Shown one piece after another: positions 8,484-16,856 of a stretch of DNA of 64,000 bases. The stretch lies in contig JANLZB010000094.1 in the NCBI GenBank assembly GCA_031366005.1, forward strand, positions 1 to 64,000. The letters are read 5' to 3'. The translations under genes and the position numbers were made by a program. Under the pieces are notes generated by a model that did no database searches, had not been told where the DNA came from, and worked only from the letters and a program-made list of their open reading frames with translations. The stretch is from JANLUX01 sp031366005. GTDB taxonomy: Bacteria > Bacteroidota > Bacteroidia > AKYH767-A > OLB10. Position 1 is the stretch's first letter; every line of letters starts with the position of its first letter.

Positions 8484-9368
8484 ATGAGCGTTTTAGTCAA
8501 TAAAAATTCACGGGTAATTGTGCAGGGTTTCACTGGCAATGAAGGCACTTTTCATGCCACTCAGATGATAGAATATGGAACCAATGTAGTTGGAGGCGTC
8601 ACTCCCGGCAAGGGAGGAACAAAGCATCTTGACAGACTTGTTTTTAATACCGTTGCTGATGCTGTTAAAGAAGCAAAAGCAAATGTAAGTATCGTGTTTG
8701 TTCCGCCCGCTTTTGCGGCTGATGCAATAATGGAAGCTGCTGAAGCAGGAATTGAATTAATTGTTGCTATAACTGAAGGCATCCCAACCCGTGATATGAT
8801 CATGGTGAAGGAATATCTCAAGGATAGAAATTCGCGGTTGATTGGTCCAAACTGCCCCGGTGTTATCACGGCTGGAGAAGCAAAGGTGGGTATCATGCCT
8901 GGTTTTGTTATTCAACCCGGTAGAATCGGCATCGTATCCAAATCCGGCACACTCACTTACGAAGCTGCCGACCAGGTGGTGAAGGCAGGTATGGGAATTT
9001 CCACAGCCATAGGTATAGGAGGTGATCCCATTATTGGCACAACAACTAAGGAAGCAGTTGAATTATTTATGAACGATCCTGACACTGATGCCATCATCAT
9101 GATTGGCGAAATCGGTGGTGGATTAGAAGCAGAAGCCTCACGCTGGATAAAAGCCAACGGAAATAAAAAACCTGTTGTTGGATTTATTGCCGGGCAAACC
9201 GCTCCTCCCGGCAGAAGAATGGGACACGCAGGTGCTATCGTTGGCGGGGCTGAAGACACAGCTAAGGCTAAGATGGAAATAATGCGCCAGTGCGGAATTC
9301 ATGTAGTTGATTCGCCCGCTTTTATTGGTACCACCATGGCGCAAGTGCTGCAAAAAGTTTCAGCTTAA
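8484..9368 (+). CDS. sucD: Succinyl-CoA ligase, alpha subunit
   Basis: SucD and SucB interconvert succinyl-CoA and succinate with substrate-level phosphorylation in the TCA cycle. The 294-residue protein has the CoA-binding Rossmann start (VIVQGFTGNEGTFHATQM), the VGGVTPGKGG loop, the GPNCPGVI motif and the phosphorylated histidine at H248 in RRMGHAGAIVGG. Length is normal. No sucB is adjacent, which is common in Bacteroidota. The gene is divergent from mnmE across 130 bp. Confidence 0.97.
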   Translation: MSVLVNKNSRVIVQGFTGNEGTFHATQMIEYGTNVVGGVTPGKGGTKHLDRLVFNTVADAVKEAKANVSIVFVPPAFAADAIMEAAEAGIELIVAITEGIPTRDMIMVKEYLKDRNSRLIGPNCPGVITAGEAKVGIMPGFVIQPGRIGIVSKSGTLTYEAADQVVKAGMGISTAIGIGGDPIIGTTTKEAVELFMNDPDTDAIIMIGEIGGGLEAEASRWIKANGNKKPVVGFIAGQTAPPGRRMGHAGAIVGGAEDTAKAKMEIMRQCGIHVVDSPAFIGTTMAQVLQKVSA

Positions 9369-9392
9369 ATAATTATTTGTTTAAATAATAAT

Positions 9393-9471
9393 AAGTTATG
9401 AATTTTGAGTTATGAGTTATGAATAAATTATCCATTGTAATTCATAACTCATAATTCAAAATTCATAACTT
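9393..9471. repeat. 32-bp arm inverted repeat (ATTCATAACTC family)
   Basis: The left arm 9393-9424 pairs with the right arm 9440-9471 over 32 bp with one mismatch, around a 15-nt loop. It lies between the sucD stop and the first tRNA-Leu gene, 7 bp before the tRNA. A second, diverged copy follows the tRNA. It could end the sucD transcript, but the arms are much longer than a usual terminator and no U-tract follows. Confidence 0.75.
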
Positions 9472-9478
9472 AATAATA

Positions 9479-9562
9479 GCCCAGGTGGCGAAATTGGTAG
9501 ACGCACCACTTTGAGGGGGTGGCGCCTGAAAGGGTGTACGAGTTCGAATCTCGTTCTGGGCA
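9479..9562 (+). tRNA. tRNA-Leu (anticodon GAG)
   Basis: The acceptor strand GCCCAGG pairs with TCTGGGC at the 3' end. The anticodon stem CCACT/GGTGG encloses loop TTGAGGG with anticodon GAG. A long variable arm (class II) and the T-loop TTCGAATC are present. The length is 84 nt and CCA is not encoded. Confidence 0.95.
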
Positions 9563-9580
9563 CTTTCTAAAAGAGTTATG

Positions 9581-9645
9581 AATTTTGAATTATGAGTTAT
9601 GAGTTAATCTATAAATTCATAACTCAAAACTCATAAGTCAAAATT
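9581..9645. repeat. Second copy of the ATTCATAACTC inverted repeat
   Basis: Arms 9581-9606 and 9620-9645 pair over 26 bp with two mismatches and a 13-nt loop, and share wording with the copy at 9393-9471. The two copies therefore bracket tRNA-Leu(GAG), and this one also precedes tRNA-Leu(CAG) by 8 bp. Confidence 0.75.
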
Positions 9646-9653
9646 AAAAAAAT

Positions 9654-9737
9654 GCCCGGATGGCGAAATTGGTAAACGTTGCGGTCTCAGAAGCCGTTGG
9701 AGTAACTTCCTTGAGAGTTCGAGTCTCTCTTCGGGCA
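9654..9737 (+). tRNA. tRNA-Leu (anticodon CAG)
   Basis: Acceptor GCCCGGA pairs with TTCGGGC (the last pairs are A-T and G-C rich). The anticodon stem GCGGT/GCCGT encloses loop CTCAGAA with anticodon CAG. A class II variable arm and T-loop TTCGAGTC are present. It is 84 nt without an encoded CCA and resembles the upstream tRNA-Leu, so the pair may be an old duplication. Confidence 0.94.
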
Positions 9738-9824
9738 CATCTCATTCAATTTTTTTATGATTAAATCAAACTTTTTCCTGACCTTTGAATAAATTAATTT
9801 TTACAGATAATAAGCTTTTTCTCT

Positions 9825-10901
9825 TTGTACGCAATTCTTGATATTGAAACCACAGGTGGTAATGCTTTTACAGATAAGATTACGGAAATTGCCATTTACC
9901 TTCACGATGGTGAAGAAATAACAGGCTCATTCGCCAGCCTTATCAATCCCGAAAGAAGCATCCCTGTTTTTGTTAGCCGCCTCACTGGTATTACTGACGA
10001 AATGGTTTCTACCGCCCCTCGCTTTCACGAAGTCGCTAAACAGATTGTAGAACTCACCGATGGAAAAATAATCGTGGCGCACAATGCCCCAAACGATTAT
10101 TCATTCATCCGGGCTGAATTCCGTAACCTTGGTTATGATTACAGTCGCGATTCTATCTGTACCCATATCTTAAGCAGAAAAATTTTGCCCGGTCAAACTT
10201 CCTATAGTCTTGGTAAGCTCTGCAAATCATTAAACATTGATATAAAATCAAGACATCGGGCAGGTGATGATGCATTCGCCACTGTGAAGCTCTTTGAAAT
10301 GATTTTAAAAAATGGTGAGCTGTCTGTTATAAAAGAGCATGTAAAAATCCAGGAACAGGAAGTTCAATTACCTGCATGCCTTCGTCCTGAAGTGCTTGCT
10401 GCATTACCTACTCAGCCGGGGATTTTTTATTTGTATAATAAAAACAGTGAGTTACTATTTATCCATAAAGCATACAATCTCCGCAAAGGAGTGCTTGATT
10501 TTGTAATTAAAACAAGAGGTAATAAAGGTCAACGCATCAGGCAGGAATTATTTGACATAAAGCATGAGCCTTGTGGCAACGATATCATTGCAGCCATTCG
10601 CGAAGACGAAGAAATAAAATTATTAAAGCCACTTTATAACCGTATACATCCGCGACAGGTAAGGGTGAAAGTTTTACCCGGAATTAACTCATCACTCTTT
10701 GTTTGCAAAGGCAGGAGGGATGATGAACAAGGTTTACTTTTAATTGAACAAGGCAGATTATGCGGCTATGGTTTTTGTAGTGGTGATTCGCAGGAAAACT
10801 GGAAAGAATGTATTAAACCAATCAGGAATGGTTCGCATTATCATGCGATGATTTTGCGAATGATAAAACAGCGCAGGTTTGATAAAATGATTTCGTTATA
10901 G
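9825..10901 (+). CDS. DnaQ-family 3'-5' exonuclease fused to a GIY-YIG domain
   Basis: The 358-residue protein begins with a DEDD exonuclease domain (about 1-170): DIETTGG gives the first acidic pair, NAPNDYSFIRAEF the second region, and HRAGDDAFAT the final His/Asp. Residues about 190-275 resemble the GIY-YIG nuclease domain of UvrC (LPTQPGIFYLYNKNSELLFIHKA), with a less typical tyrosine pair, and a C-terminal part of unknown function follows. This is the polymerase III epsilon-like/Cho-like architecture that suggests DNA repair or proofreading. The start is TTG at 9825, which gives the standard short N-terminus MYAILDIET; no ATG precedes it suitably. Confidence 0.8.
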   Translation: MYAILDIETTGGNAFTDKITEIAIYLHDGEEITGSFASLINPERSIPVFVSRLTGITDEMVSTAPRFHEVAKQIVELTDGKIIVAHNAPNDYSFIRAEFRNLGYDYSRDSICTHILSRKILPGQTSYSLGKLCKSLNIDIKSRHRAGDDAFATVKLFEMILKNGELSVIKEHVKIQEQEVQLPACLRPEVLAALPTQPGIFYLYNKNSELLFIHKAYNLRKGVLDFVIKTRGNKGQRIRQELFDIKHEPCGNDIIAAIREDEEIKLLKPLYNRIHPRQVRVKVLPGINSSLFVCKGRRDDEQGLLLIEQGRLCGYGFCSGDSQENWKECIKPIRNGSHYHAMILRMIKQRRFDKMISL

Positions 10902-10908
10902 CGAACTA

Positions 10909-10942
10909 AACTTTGCCAAAGTTTTAGAACTTTGGCAAAGTT
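10909..10942. repeat. Nested palindrome AACTTTGCCAAAGTT
   Basis: AACTTTGCCAAAGTT at 10909-10923 is followed after TTAG by AACTTTGGCAAAGTT at 10928-10942. Each half is itself palindromic and the two halves are also complementary, so several folds are possible. Another copy lies after lon at 58622-58653. It may act as a terminator between the exonuclease gene and ctlX, but only 9 bp remain before the ctlX start. Confidence 0.75.
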
Positions 10943-10951
10943 GTAACCTCC

Positions 10952-11875
10952 ATGAAATCGCAAACCGCTTCTTCTTTTCTGTTGATTAGGCCTGCATCAT
11001 TTTCATATAACCTGCAAACTGCTTCCACCAATGTTTTTCAGCAGGCAGCTATAGGAACCACTGAAGAAATTACCACCAAAGCTGTTGAGGAGTTTGATCA
11101 CATGTTGCATCGCCTGCAAAAGCTCGGATTAAACATTCGTGTCTTTGAACAAACCGATAGCGAAACACCCGATGCCGTATTTCCAAACAACTGGATTTCT
11201 TTTCATGATGATGGAAAAGTAATTCTCTATCCAATGAGTACTGAAAACAGGCGGAGGGAAAGAAGGCACGACATTATTGAAACATTAAAAGAACAATACC
11301 TCATCAATGAAATAATTGACTTTACCCATTTCGAAAAGCAGGAGAAATACCTCGAAGGAACAGGAAGCATTGTCTTTGATCACATCAACCGGTTTGCCTT
11401 TGCCTCTGTTTCTGAACGAACCAATATTGATATCCTTAAAAAAGTTTGCGAAGAGTTAAATTATAAACCATTCACCTTTACTGCTATTGGTAATAACCTT
11501 CCTGTTTACCATACCAATGTTATGCTGCATATTGGAGAAGGGTATGCTGTGCTTTGCGCAGAAAGTATTACTGATATTAAAGAGCGTAAAGACCTGGAGC
11601 GCATACTTGCCTTCACCGGTCATGAATTAATTCTTATTTCAGTTGCCCAAATGCACAGCTTTGCAGGCAATATGTTGCAGGTAAAAAACATTGCAGGTAA
11701 TAAATATACCATCCTGTCAACAGCTGCCATCCGCAGTTTGCACTATTCTCAAATAGATGCAATAACTAAACACAGCGAGCTTATTTCCTTGGATATACCC
11801 ACTATTGAAAAAATAGGAGGAGGCAGCACACGTTGTATGATAGCTGAAATATTTTGTCGCGTGAAAGAAAACTAA
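10952..11875 (+). CDS. ctlX: CtlX-type arginine deiminase/amidinotransferase superfamily hydrolase
   Basis: The 307-residue protein matches the citrulline-utilisation hydrolase (CtlX) branch of the guanidino-group-modifying superfamily. Visible landmarks are MIRPASFSYN-like opening (LLIRPASFSYNLQTASTNVF), TPDAVFPNNWISF with the substrate Asp/Asn, EGTGSIVFDH, HTNVMLHIG with the catalytic His, and the C-terminal GGGSTRCMIAE with the nucleophile Cys. It should hydrolyse a guanidino or ureido compound in arginine/citrulline metabolism. It ends 6 nt before the GNAT gene, so the two are one transcription unit. Confidence 0.85.
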   Translation: MKSQTASSFLLIRPASFSYNLQTASTNVFQQAAIGTTEEITTKAVEEFDHMLHRLQKLGLNIRVFEQTDSETPDAVFPNNWISFHDDGKVILYPMSTENRRRERRHDIIETLKEQYLINEIIDFTHFEKQEKYLEGTGSIVFDHINRFAFASVSERTNIDILKKVCEELNYKPFTFTAIGNNLPVYHTNVMLHIGEGYAVLCAESITDIKERKDLERILAFTGHELILISVAQMHSFAGNMLQVKNIAGNKYTILSTAAIRSLHYSQIDAITKHSELISLDIPTIEKIGGGSTRCMIAEIFCRVKEN

Positions 11876-11881
11876 TTCAAC

Positions 11882-12340
11882 ATGCAATCACTACAACTAC
11901 CCGATGGCTTTAAACTAATCGAGCCAAAAACTCCTCCCGAACTGGATAAATACTACCAGCTTCGGTGGGAAGTATTGCGCAGAGACTGGAATCGCCCTAA
12001 GGGAAGTGAAAAAGATGAAGGAGAAGAAGCCGCTGCACATGCCATGATTGTGAACGAAAATGACGAAGCAATCGCAGTCTGCCGTCTTCAGTTTATAGAT
12101 AAAACAACCGGCCAGATTCGTTCCATGGGAGTTAAAGAAGAATATCGCACCAAAGGATTTGGAGCTGTTATAATCAACTACTTAGAAGAAACAGCTAAAG
12201 CAAAGGGTTTAAACAAAATCTTTCTCGATGCACGCGAAAATGCAATTGCTTTTTATCAGAAAATGGGTTATCAAACCACAGAAAAATCCTACCTCTTATT
12301 TGGAACAATACAGCATTACCGCATGGAAAAGATGATTTAA
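11882..12340 (+). CDS. GNAT family N-acetyltransferase
   Basis: The 152-residue protein is a single GNAT domain. The acetyl-CoA pyrophosphate loop is visible as YRTKGFGAVI (R-x-x-G-x-G), followed by the C-terminal signature LDARENAIAFYQKMGYQ. The substrate cannot be told from sequence; the downstream position to ctlX, 6 nt away, hints at an amino-acid-related amine. Confidence 0.88.
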   Translation: MQSLQLPDGFKLIEPKTPPELDKYYQLRWEVLRRDWNRPKGSEKDEGEEAAAHAMIVNENDEAIAVCRLQFIDKTTGQIRSMGVKEEYRTKGFGAVIINYLEETAKAKGLNKIFLDARENAIAFYQKMGYQTTEKSYLLFGTIQHYRMEKMI

Positions 12341-12468
12341 TAAATTCCTGAAATTGTAATATTCTCAGTCTGCTTCCCTCTCGCGAAAAAATTTCTTCCG
12401 CCTTCCTTCTCCATTAATAATTGAATAACTCAGGAATTTTATAATTAATAATTTTACCGGAGTCTACT

Positions 12469-12489
12469 TCCCTCTCCTTTGGAGAGGGA
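12469..12489. terminator. Hairpin between convergent GNAT and helicase genes
   Basis: TCCCTCTCC, TTT and GGAGAGGGA form a perfect 9-bp stem with a 3-nt loop in the gap between two convergent genes. It could terminate transcription from both sides although no long U-tract follows. The wording matches a repeat common in Bacteroidota intergenic DNA, so it may also be a dispersed repeat. Confidence 0.5.
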
Positions 12490-12502
12490 TAAGAGGTTGA
12501 GG

Positions 12503-14062
12503 TTAATTTTCATCCTCTGCATTCTCATCAACATTCAGCGCAAGCTGATAATTCCTCACCAGGCTCGACTTCAGTTTACGGTTATACTCTTCCTGAAGCC
12601 AGTTTACATAACTCTCTGATGTCTTGCTTAAACAGCGTGTGTAAACCCGCACCCGGTAATCAATTTCATCCTGTAACTGGTTTGCAAGACTCATTGCTTC
12701 ATTCAGGTCAGCGCTATTTTCCATGCAGATTTGCAGGTGTTGTTCTATTGATCGTTCAATCACCACCATGGGCCGTTCGCGTTTGCTCAGGGCTTGCTTA
12801 TGTTCTTCCTTCACATCAAAATCAATAATAGATGATTTGCCGAACTTATTGCGCAGCTCCTCGGGCATCACATACTTATAACGGTATTCAATTTCTTCGT
12901 CACTCCATATCCCGGCAAGGTGAAGCTCGGGTGACCTGAATATACTTGCCCAATCCACGTCTGCCTCCCACAACCCGAAACGGCTCAGGTTATTCCCCAG
13001 GTCAATAACAGTAAATTCCTGCTTGCCTGGCAGCACACGTGAGCCCCTGCCTATCATCTGGAAATATAGCGTAAGTGATTTCGTTGCGCGGTTAAGTATA
13101 ATGCTCTCCACCGTTGGCTCATCAAAACCTGTGGTGAGTATGCTCACCGAAGTCAATATAGCATCCGGCTTATCTCTGAACCATTGAAGCACCTCTCTTC
13201 GTTCCCTCGCAGTATGCGTATTGTCAAGATGCCTTATTTCATAACCCGCCTGCGTAAAGGTGGCTTCCACATGCTTGGATGTCTCTATACCGTTGTTAAA
13301 AATCAAAGTCTTCTTACCCACGCTCCGTTCCTGATAAGCACTCAGCAGCTTATCCTGCATGGTGTGCTGGTTATACAGCCGTTCAGAAGAACTCACAGTA
13401 TAATCACCGTTTCTGCCCACCTTCAGTGTTGTTAATCCCACATGGTGGCTATAAGTAATGGCACGCGCTAAAAAACCCATTTCAATCAGCGAAGCAATAC
13501 TCTCACCCACAATAAGGTCATCATAAGTATCCTTCATGGGCAGGTTAATGTTAGAGCTTAAAGGCGTTGCAGTTACCCCCAGCAGCACACCCTTCTCATA
13601 AAACTTAAATAACTTCCCGAAAGAATTATAATGCGCCTCATCCACAATCATCAATCCTACATTATCCAGGTTCAGAATCTTATCACGCAGCCGGTTGTTC
13701 AGTGTTTCCACCATCGCAACATAACACATAAAATCATTCGGAACCGGCATCTCCTTCACATCCCTGTCAATCACTTTATTCCTCACACCGAACTCATTCA
13801 GCATCTGCGATGTTTGCGCACATAGCTCCACACGGTGCGTAAGTATCATCACCTTCTTGCCCGTTGACTGGATAAAACGCTTTGCTATCTCTGAAAAAAT
13901 AACTGTTTTACCTCCGCCCGTAGGCAACTGGTAAAGCAGGTTATAACGTGTTGGATGATCCTTTAGCCGGTTAAATATCTCCTCAATAGCATCATGCTGG
14001 TAAGCATAAAGCTGTTTGCCAATAGTTTGATCGGGTGATGATGAATAATCGGGATCGTACAA
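12503..14062 (-). CDS. Superfamily 2 DEAD/DEAH-box helicase
   Basis: The 519-residue protein has helicase motif I PTGGGKT (47-53), motif II DEAH (141-144), motif III TAT (about 164-166), motif V TTGFDEP (about 310) and motif VI QMIGRGSR (335-342), followed by a helical tail. Architecture resembles RadD/YejH-like or type I restriction-like stand-alone helicases of Bacteroidota, so a role in DNA repair is likely but not specified. It is higher in GC than its neighbours by eye. The start at 14062 gives a short leader before the Q-rich N-motif. Confidence 0.87.
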   Translation of the reverse strand: MYDPDYSSSPDQTIGKQLYAYQHDAIEEIFNRLKDHPTRYNLLYQLPTGGGKTVIFSEIAKRFIQSTGKKVMILTHRVELCAQTSQMLNEFGVRNKVIDRDVKEMPVPNDFMCYVAMVETLNNRLRDKILNLDNVGLMIVDEAHYNSFGKLFKFYEKGVLLGVTATPLSSNINLPMKDTYDDLIVGESIASLIEMGFLARAITYSHHVGLTTLKVGRNGDYTVSSSERLYNQHTMQDKLLSAYQERSVGKKTLIFNNGIETSKHVEATFTQAGYEIRHLDNTHTARERREVLQWFRDKPDAILTSVSILTTGFDEPTVESIILNRATKSLTLYFQMIGRGSRVLPGKQEFTVIDLGNNLSRFGLWEADVDWASIFRSPELHLAGIWSDEEIEYRYKYVMPEELRNKFGKSSIIDFDVKEEHKQALSKRERPMVVIERSIEQHLQICMENSADLNEAMSLANQLQDEIDYRVRVYTRCLSKTSESYVNWLQEEYNRKLKSSLVRNYQLALNVDENAEDEN

Positions 14063-14339
14063 GCTTTTATCTTTTTACAAAAAGGGATGCAAATATACGA
14101 GGGAATAAGGGTTGTGAGGTATTTAGCACGCTGTCCCGATGGTATGCATTTGTTTCAGCGTTTGGAATCCCTTCAGGTCGCGAAGAACCTGTTGGTGTGA
14201 CTTAAATAATATTAAGATTTAATTTTCCTAGCGATAGTTCTTATGCAGTTGCTGTTGCACTAATTCATTAATCCTCCTGCAATGCTTCTTACTTTAAATC
14301 CCCCTTCAATAAAACAATGAAAAAGTTTTAACACAATTA

Positions 14340-15431
14340 TTAAACTGCTTCTGTTTCCACATTTGCTTTAAAAGCATTGCGTATAGCCACCTGTTGTGCA
14401 ACATTACCCGCCACAGCTAAAAAAGCAATAGCTTCAGCAGAGTCTTCATTAGTGACTATTGGGATGCCGCTATCGCCACCTTCGCATATACTTTGCACCA
14501 ATGGTATCTGACCTAAGAAGGGTAGGTGAAGTTCTTCAGCCAGGTTTTTACCGCCATCCTTACCAAAAATATAATACTTATTGGATGGCAGCTCAGCAGG
14601 GGTAAAGTACGCCATGTTTTCAATAATACCGAGCACCTTCACCTTAATAGTATCCATACCAAACATGGCAATGCCTTTGCGCGCATCAGCCAATGCCACA
14701 TTTTGAGGAGTGGTAACAATTACAGCACCCGTTAGCGGCACTGCAGCCACCAATGTTAAATGAATATCGCTGGTGCCGGGTGGCAGATCAATGAATAAAT
14801 AATCCAGTTCGCCCCAGTCAGCATCAGTAAAAAGCTGTCGTAATGCTTTTGATGCCATCGGTCCTCTCCACACCACCGCCTGTGCAGGATCCACGAGGAA
14901 ACCGATCGAGAGCAGTTTCACACCGTGCTTTTCTATCGGAACCATCAGTTGTCTTCCATCTTTTTCAATGGCAAACATGCGGTCGTTTTCAGCACCAAAC
15001 ATTATAGGCTGCGATGGCCCGAATATATCGGCATCCACTAACCCAACCTTTGCCCCGGTTCTCGCCATCGCCACCGCAAGATTAGCAGCTACAGTAGATT
15101 TACCCACACCGCCTTTACCTGATGCAATGGCAATAATATTTTTAACACCGGGCAGCAAACTCTTTTCACCACCCCGCTGCGATGTAACATTTGAACTCAT
15201 ATTAACAGTTACCCTTGCCTTCGCATCCACATAATAAGTTATGGCATTGATGCAGGCATTGCGGATCAGCTCCTTTAAAGGACACGCAGGTGTAGTTAGC
15301 ATCACAGTAAAGCTTACGTCATTACCGTTTACTTCCACATCGCGTATCATATTTAAAGTAACCAGGTCTTTTTTAAGATCCGGTTCCTCCACATTTCTTA
15401 AAGCATCAATAACTTGTTCTTTGGTAATCAT
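14340..15431 (-). CDS. mrp: Mrp/NBP35-family ATPase, iron-sulfur cluster carrier
   Basis: The 363-residue protein has an N-terminal MIP18/DUF59 domain (about 1-80) with its conserved Cys at 50 (TTPACPLK), then a P-loop ATPase with the deviant Walker A GKGGVGKS (105-112), the VGLVDADIFGPSQP switch and DLPPGTSD. Family members bind and deliver Fe-S clusters. The CxxC cluster ligands usual after the 'NM' motif are absent: here the text is ENMAYFTPAELP. I believe this variant occurs in related Bacteroidota, so it is probably not a local defect. Confidence 0.92.
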   Translation of the reverse strand: MITKEQVIDALRNVEEPDLKKDLVTLNMIRDVEVNGNDVSFTVMLTTPACPLKELIRNACINAITYYVDAKARVTVNMSSNVTSQRGGEKSLLPGVKNIIAIASGKGGVGKSTVAANLAVAMARTGAKVGLVDADIFGPSQPIMFGAENDRMFAIEKDGRQLMVPIEKHGVKLLSIGFLVDPAQAVVWRGPMASKALRQLFTDADWGELDYLFIDLPPGTSDIHLTLVAAVPLTGAVIVTTPQNVALADARKGIAMFGMDTIKVKVLGIIENMAYFTPAELPSNKYYIFGKDGGKNLAEELHLPFLGQIPLVQSICEGGDSGIPIVTNEDSAEAIAFLAVAGNVAQQVAIRNAFKANVETEAV

Positions 15432-15450
15432 GGTGCAAAGTTAGAATATA

Positions 15451-15545
15451 GTTGATAGTGGAGAGTTGACAGTTGAAAGTAAGAACTTGATGTCAACTTT
15501 CCACTCTCCACTGTCAACTCTTCACTGTCAACTGTTAACTCTCCA
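15451..15545. repeat. Inverted-repeat tract of the AGAGTTGACAGTTG family
   Basis: The left arm (GTGGAGAGTTGACAGTTGAAAG, split here by description) near 15457-15480 is complementary to several GTCAACTCTCCAC-like words spread over 15490-15545. The DNA lies between the divergent mrp and saccharopine-dehydrogenase-like genes and contributes most of that 147-bp gap. It is a multi-copy-word inverted repeat of the same general style as the other intergenic repeats in the window. Confidence 0.6.
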
Positions 15546-15562
15546 CTTTGCAAACTGTAAAC

Positions 15563-15570
15563 TACTTTTG
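15563..15570 (+). promoter_or_regulatory. TAnnTTTG -7 box, near-leaderless start
   Basis: TACTTTTG fits the Bacteroidota -7 consensus TAnnTTTG and ends 8 nt before the ATG at 15579. A TTTG at 15547 is too close to be a standard -33 element, so support is partial. If used, transcription would begin almost at the start codon. Confidence 0.4.
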
Positions 15571-15578
15571 CCATCCGT

Positions 15579-16781
15579 ATGAAAATAGGAATACTGAGAG
15601 AAGAAAAAATACCGCACGATAAGCGCGTGCCTTTTACCCCTGAACAATGCAAGCACATGATGGATACTTACCAAGGCCTTGAGATTGTGGTGCAGCCATC
15701 TGATTATCGTTCTTATTCAAATGAGGAATACAAAGCCCAGGGAATTAAACTCTCAGAAGACCTTAGTGATTGTGATGTGCTGATGGGTATAAAGGAAGTG
15801 CCTAAGGAATATTTAATAGAGGGAAAAAAGTACCTGTTCTTTTCGCACACCATTAAAAAGCAAGTTCACAATAAAACCCTGTTGCAGCAAGCCCTGAAAA
15901 AAAAGATAACACTTATAGATTATGAATGTCTGACTGATCCTCAGGGCAACCGTGTTATTGGTTTTGGAAGATATGCTGGTATTGTGGGCGCATATAACGG
16001 GATGATGGCATATGGTATGAAATACGGATTATTTAAATTAAAGCCGGCACAATTAAGTCATGATAAAAAAGAATTGTTTGATGCGCTGGATAATATCAAC
16101 CTGCCCAATATTAAAATAATTATTACCGGTGGAGGTAGAGTTGCCAATGGCGCCATTGAAACGATGGGTGCATTGCACATCCGTAAGGTTACTCCTTATG
16201 AGCTTTTGAATTATTCATTTCGCGAGGCAGTGTATGCACAGCTTCATTCGCATGATTATTATGAGCTGAAAGATAAATCACCCTGGAGCCAGTATGAGTT
16301 TTATCACCATCCCGAAGAAGTGAAGTCAGTTTTTGCTGAGCGAGGTTCTTATTCACAGGTATGTGACCTGCTCATACATTGCACTTACTGGGATCCGCGT
16401 TCAGCTGTATTATTTACAAAAGCAGAAATGCGTGATCCAGGATTTCATATTAGTGTGATTGCAGATGTTACCTGTGACATTAACGGAAGTATTCCTTCCA
16501 CCACCCGAACTACCAACATTGAAGAAAAGTTTTATGGGTATAATCCAATGACGGAAGCGATAGAAGAACCTTTTGCACCCGGATGCATTACAGTGATGGC
16601 AATAGATAATTTACCATGTGAGTTGCCACGCGATGCATCAGAAGGTTTTGGCAAGCATTTATATGAAAGAGTGTTGCCTGCTTTGATGGAAAAAGACAGT
16701 GATTTAATTGAAAGAGCAACGATTGTTAAAGATGGTAAGCTCACCGAAAAATTTCAGTATCTGAAGGATTATGTGGAGTAA
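15579..16781 (+). CDS. Saccharopine dehydrogenase / alanine dehydrogenase-like NAD(P)-dependent oxidoreductase
   Basis: The 400-residue protein starts with the AlaDh/PNT N-domain signature (GILREEKIPHDKRVPFTPEQ), continues with KEVPKEYL and FFSHTIKKQ, and has a nucleotide-binding core (IIITGGGRVANGAIETMGA). The closest recognisable relatives are lysine-forming saccharopine dehydrogenase and the LOR domain of the bifunctional lysine-ketoglutarate reductase, so lysine metabolism is the best guess. Assignment to a precise reaction is not possible from sequence alone. Confidence 0.75.
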   Translation: MKIGILREEKIPHDKRVPFTPEQCKHMMDTYQGLEIVVQPSDYRSYSNEEYKAQGIKLSEDLSDCDVLMGIKEVPKEYLIEGKKYLFFSHTIKKQVHNKTLLQQALKKKITLIDYECLTDPQGNRVIGFGRYAGIVGAYNGMMAYGMKYGLFKLKPAQLSHDKKELFDALDNINLPNIKIIITGGGRVANGAIETMGALHIRKVTPYELLNYSFREAVYAQLHSHDYYELKDKSPWSQYEFYHHPEEVKSVFAERGSYSQVCDLLIHCTYWDPRSAVLFTKAEMRDPGFHISVIADVTCDINGSIPSTTRTTNIEEKFYGYNPMTEAIEEPFAPGCITVMAIDNLPCELPRDASEGFGKHLYERVLPALMEKDSDLIERATIVKDGKLTEKFQYLKDYVE

Positions 16782-16792
16782 TATTTACATCA

Positions 16793-16853
16793 ACGAATTA
16801 CGAATATATACGAATGTGCGAATTTGTAGATTCGGAATTCGTATTCGTAGATT
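16793..16853. repeat. TACGAATATACGAAT inverted-repeat tract
   Basis: Words ACGAATTACGAATATATACGA and their complements (ATTCGTATTCGTAG) form an imperfect hairpin between the convergent saccharopine-dehydrogenase-like gene and rpe. The same vocabulary recurs at 29651-29730 upstream of mutS2, marking a dispersed family. In this place it could end both transcripts. Confidence 0.6.
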
Positions 16854-16856
16854 TTT

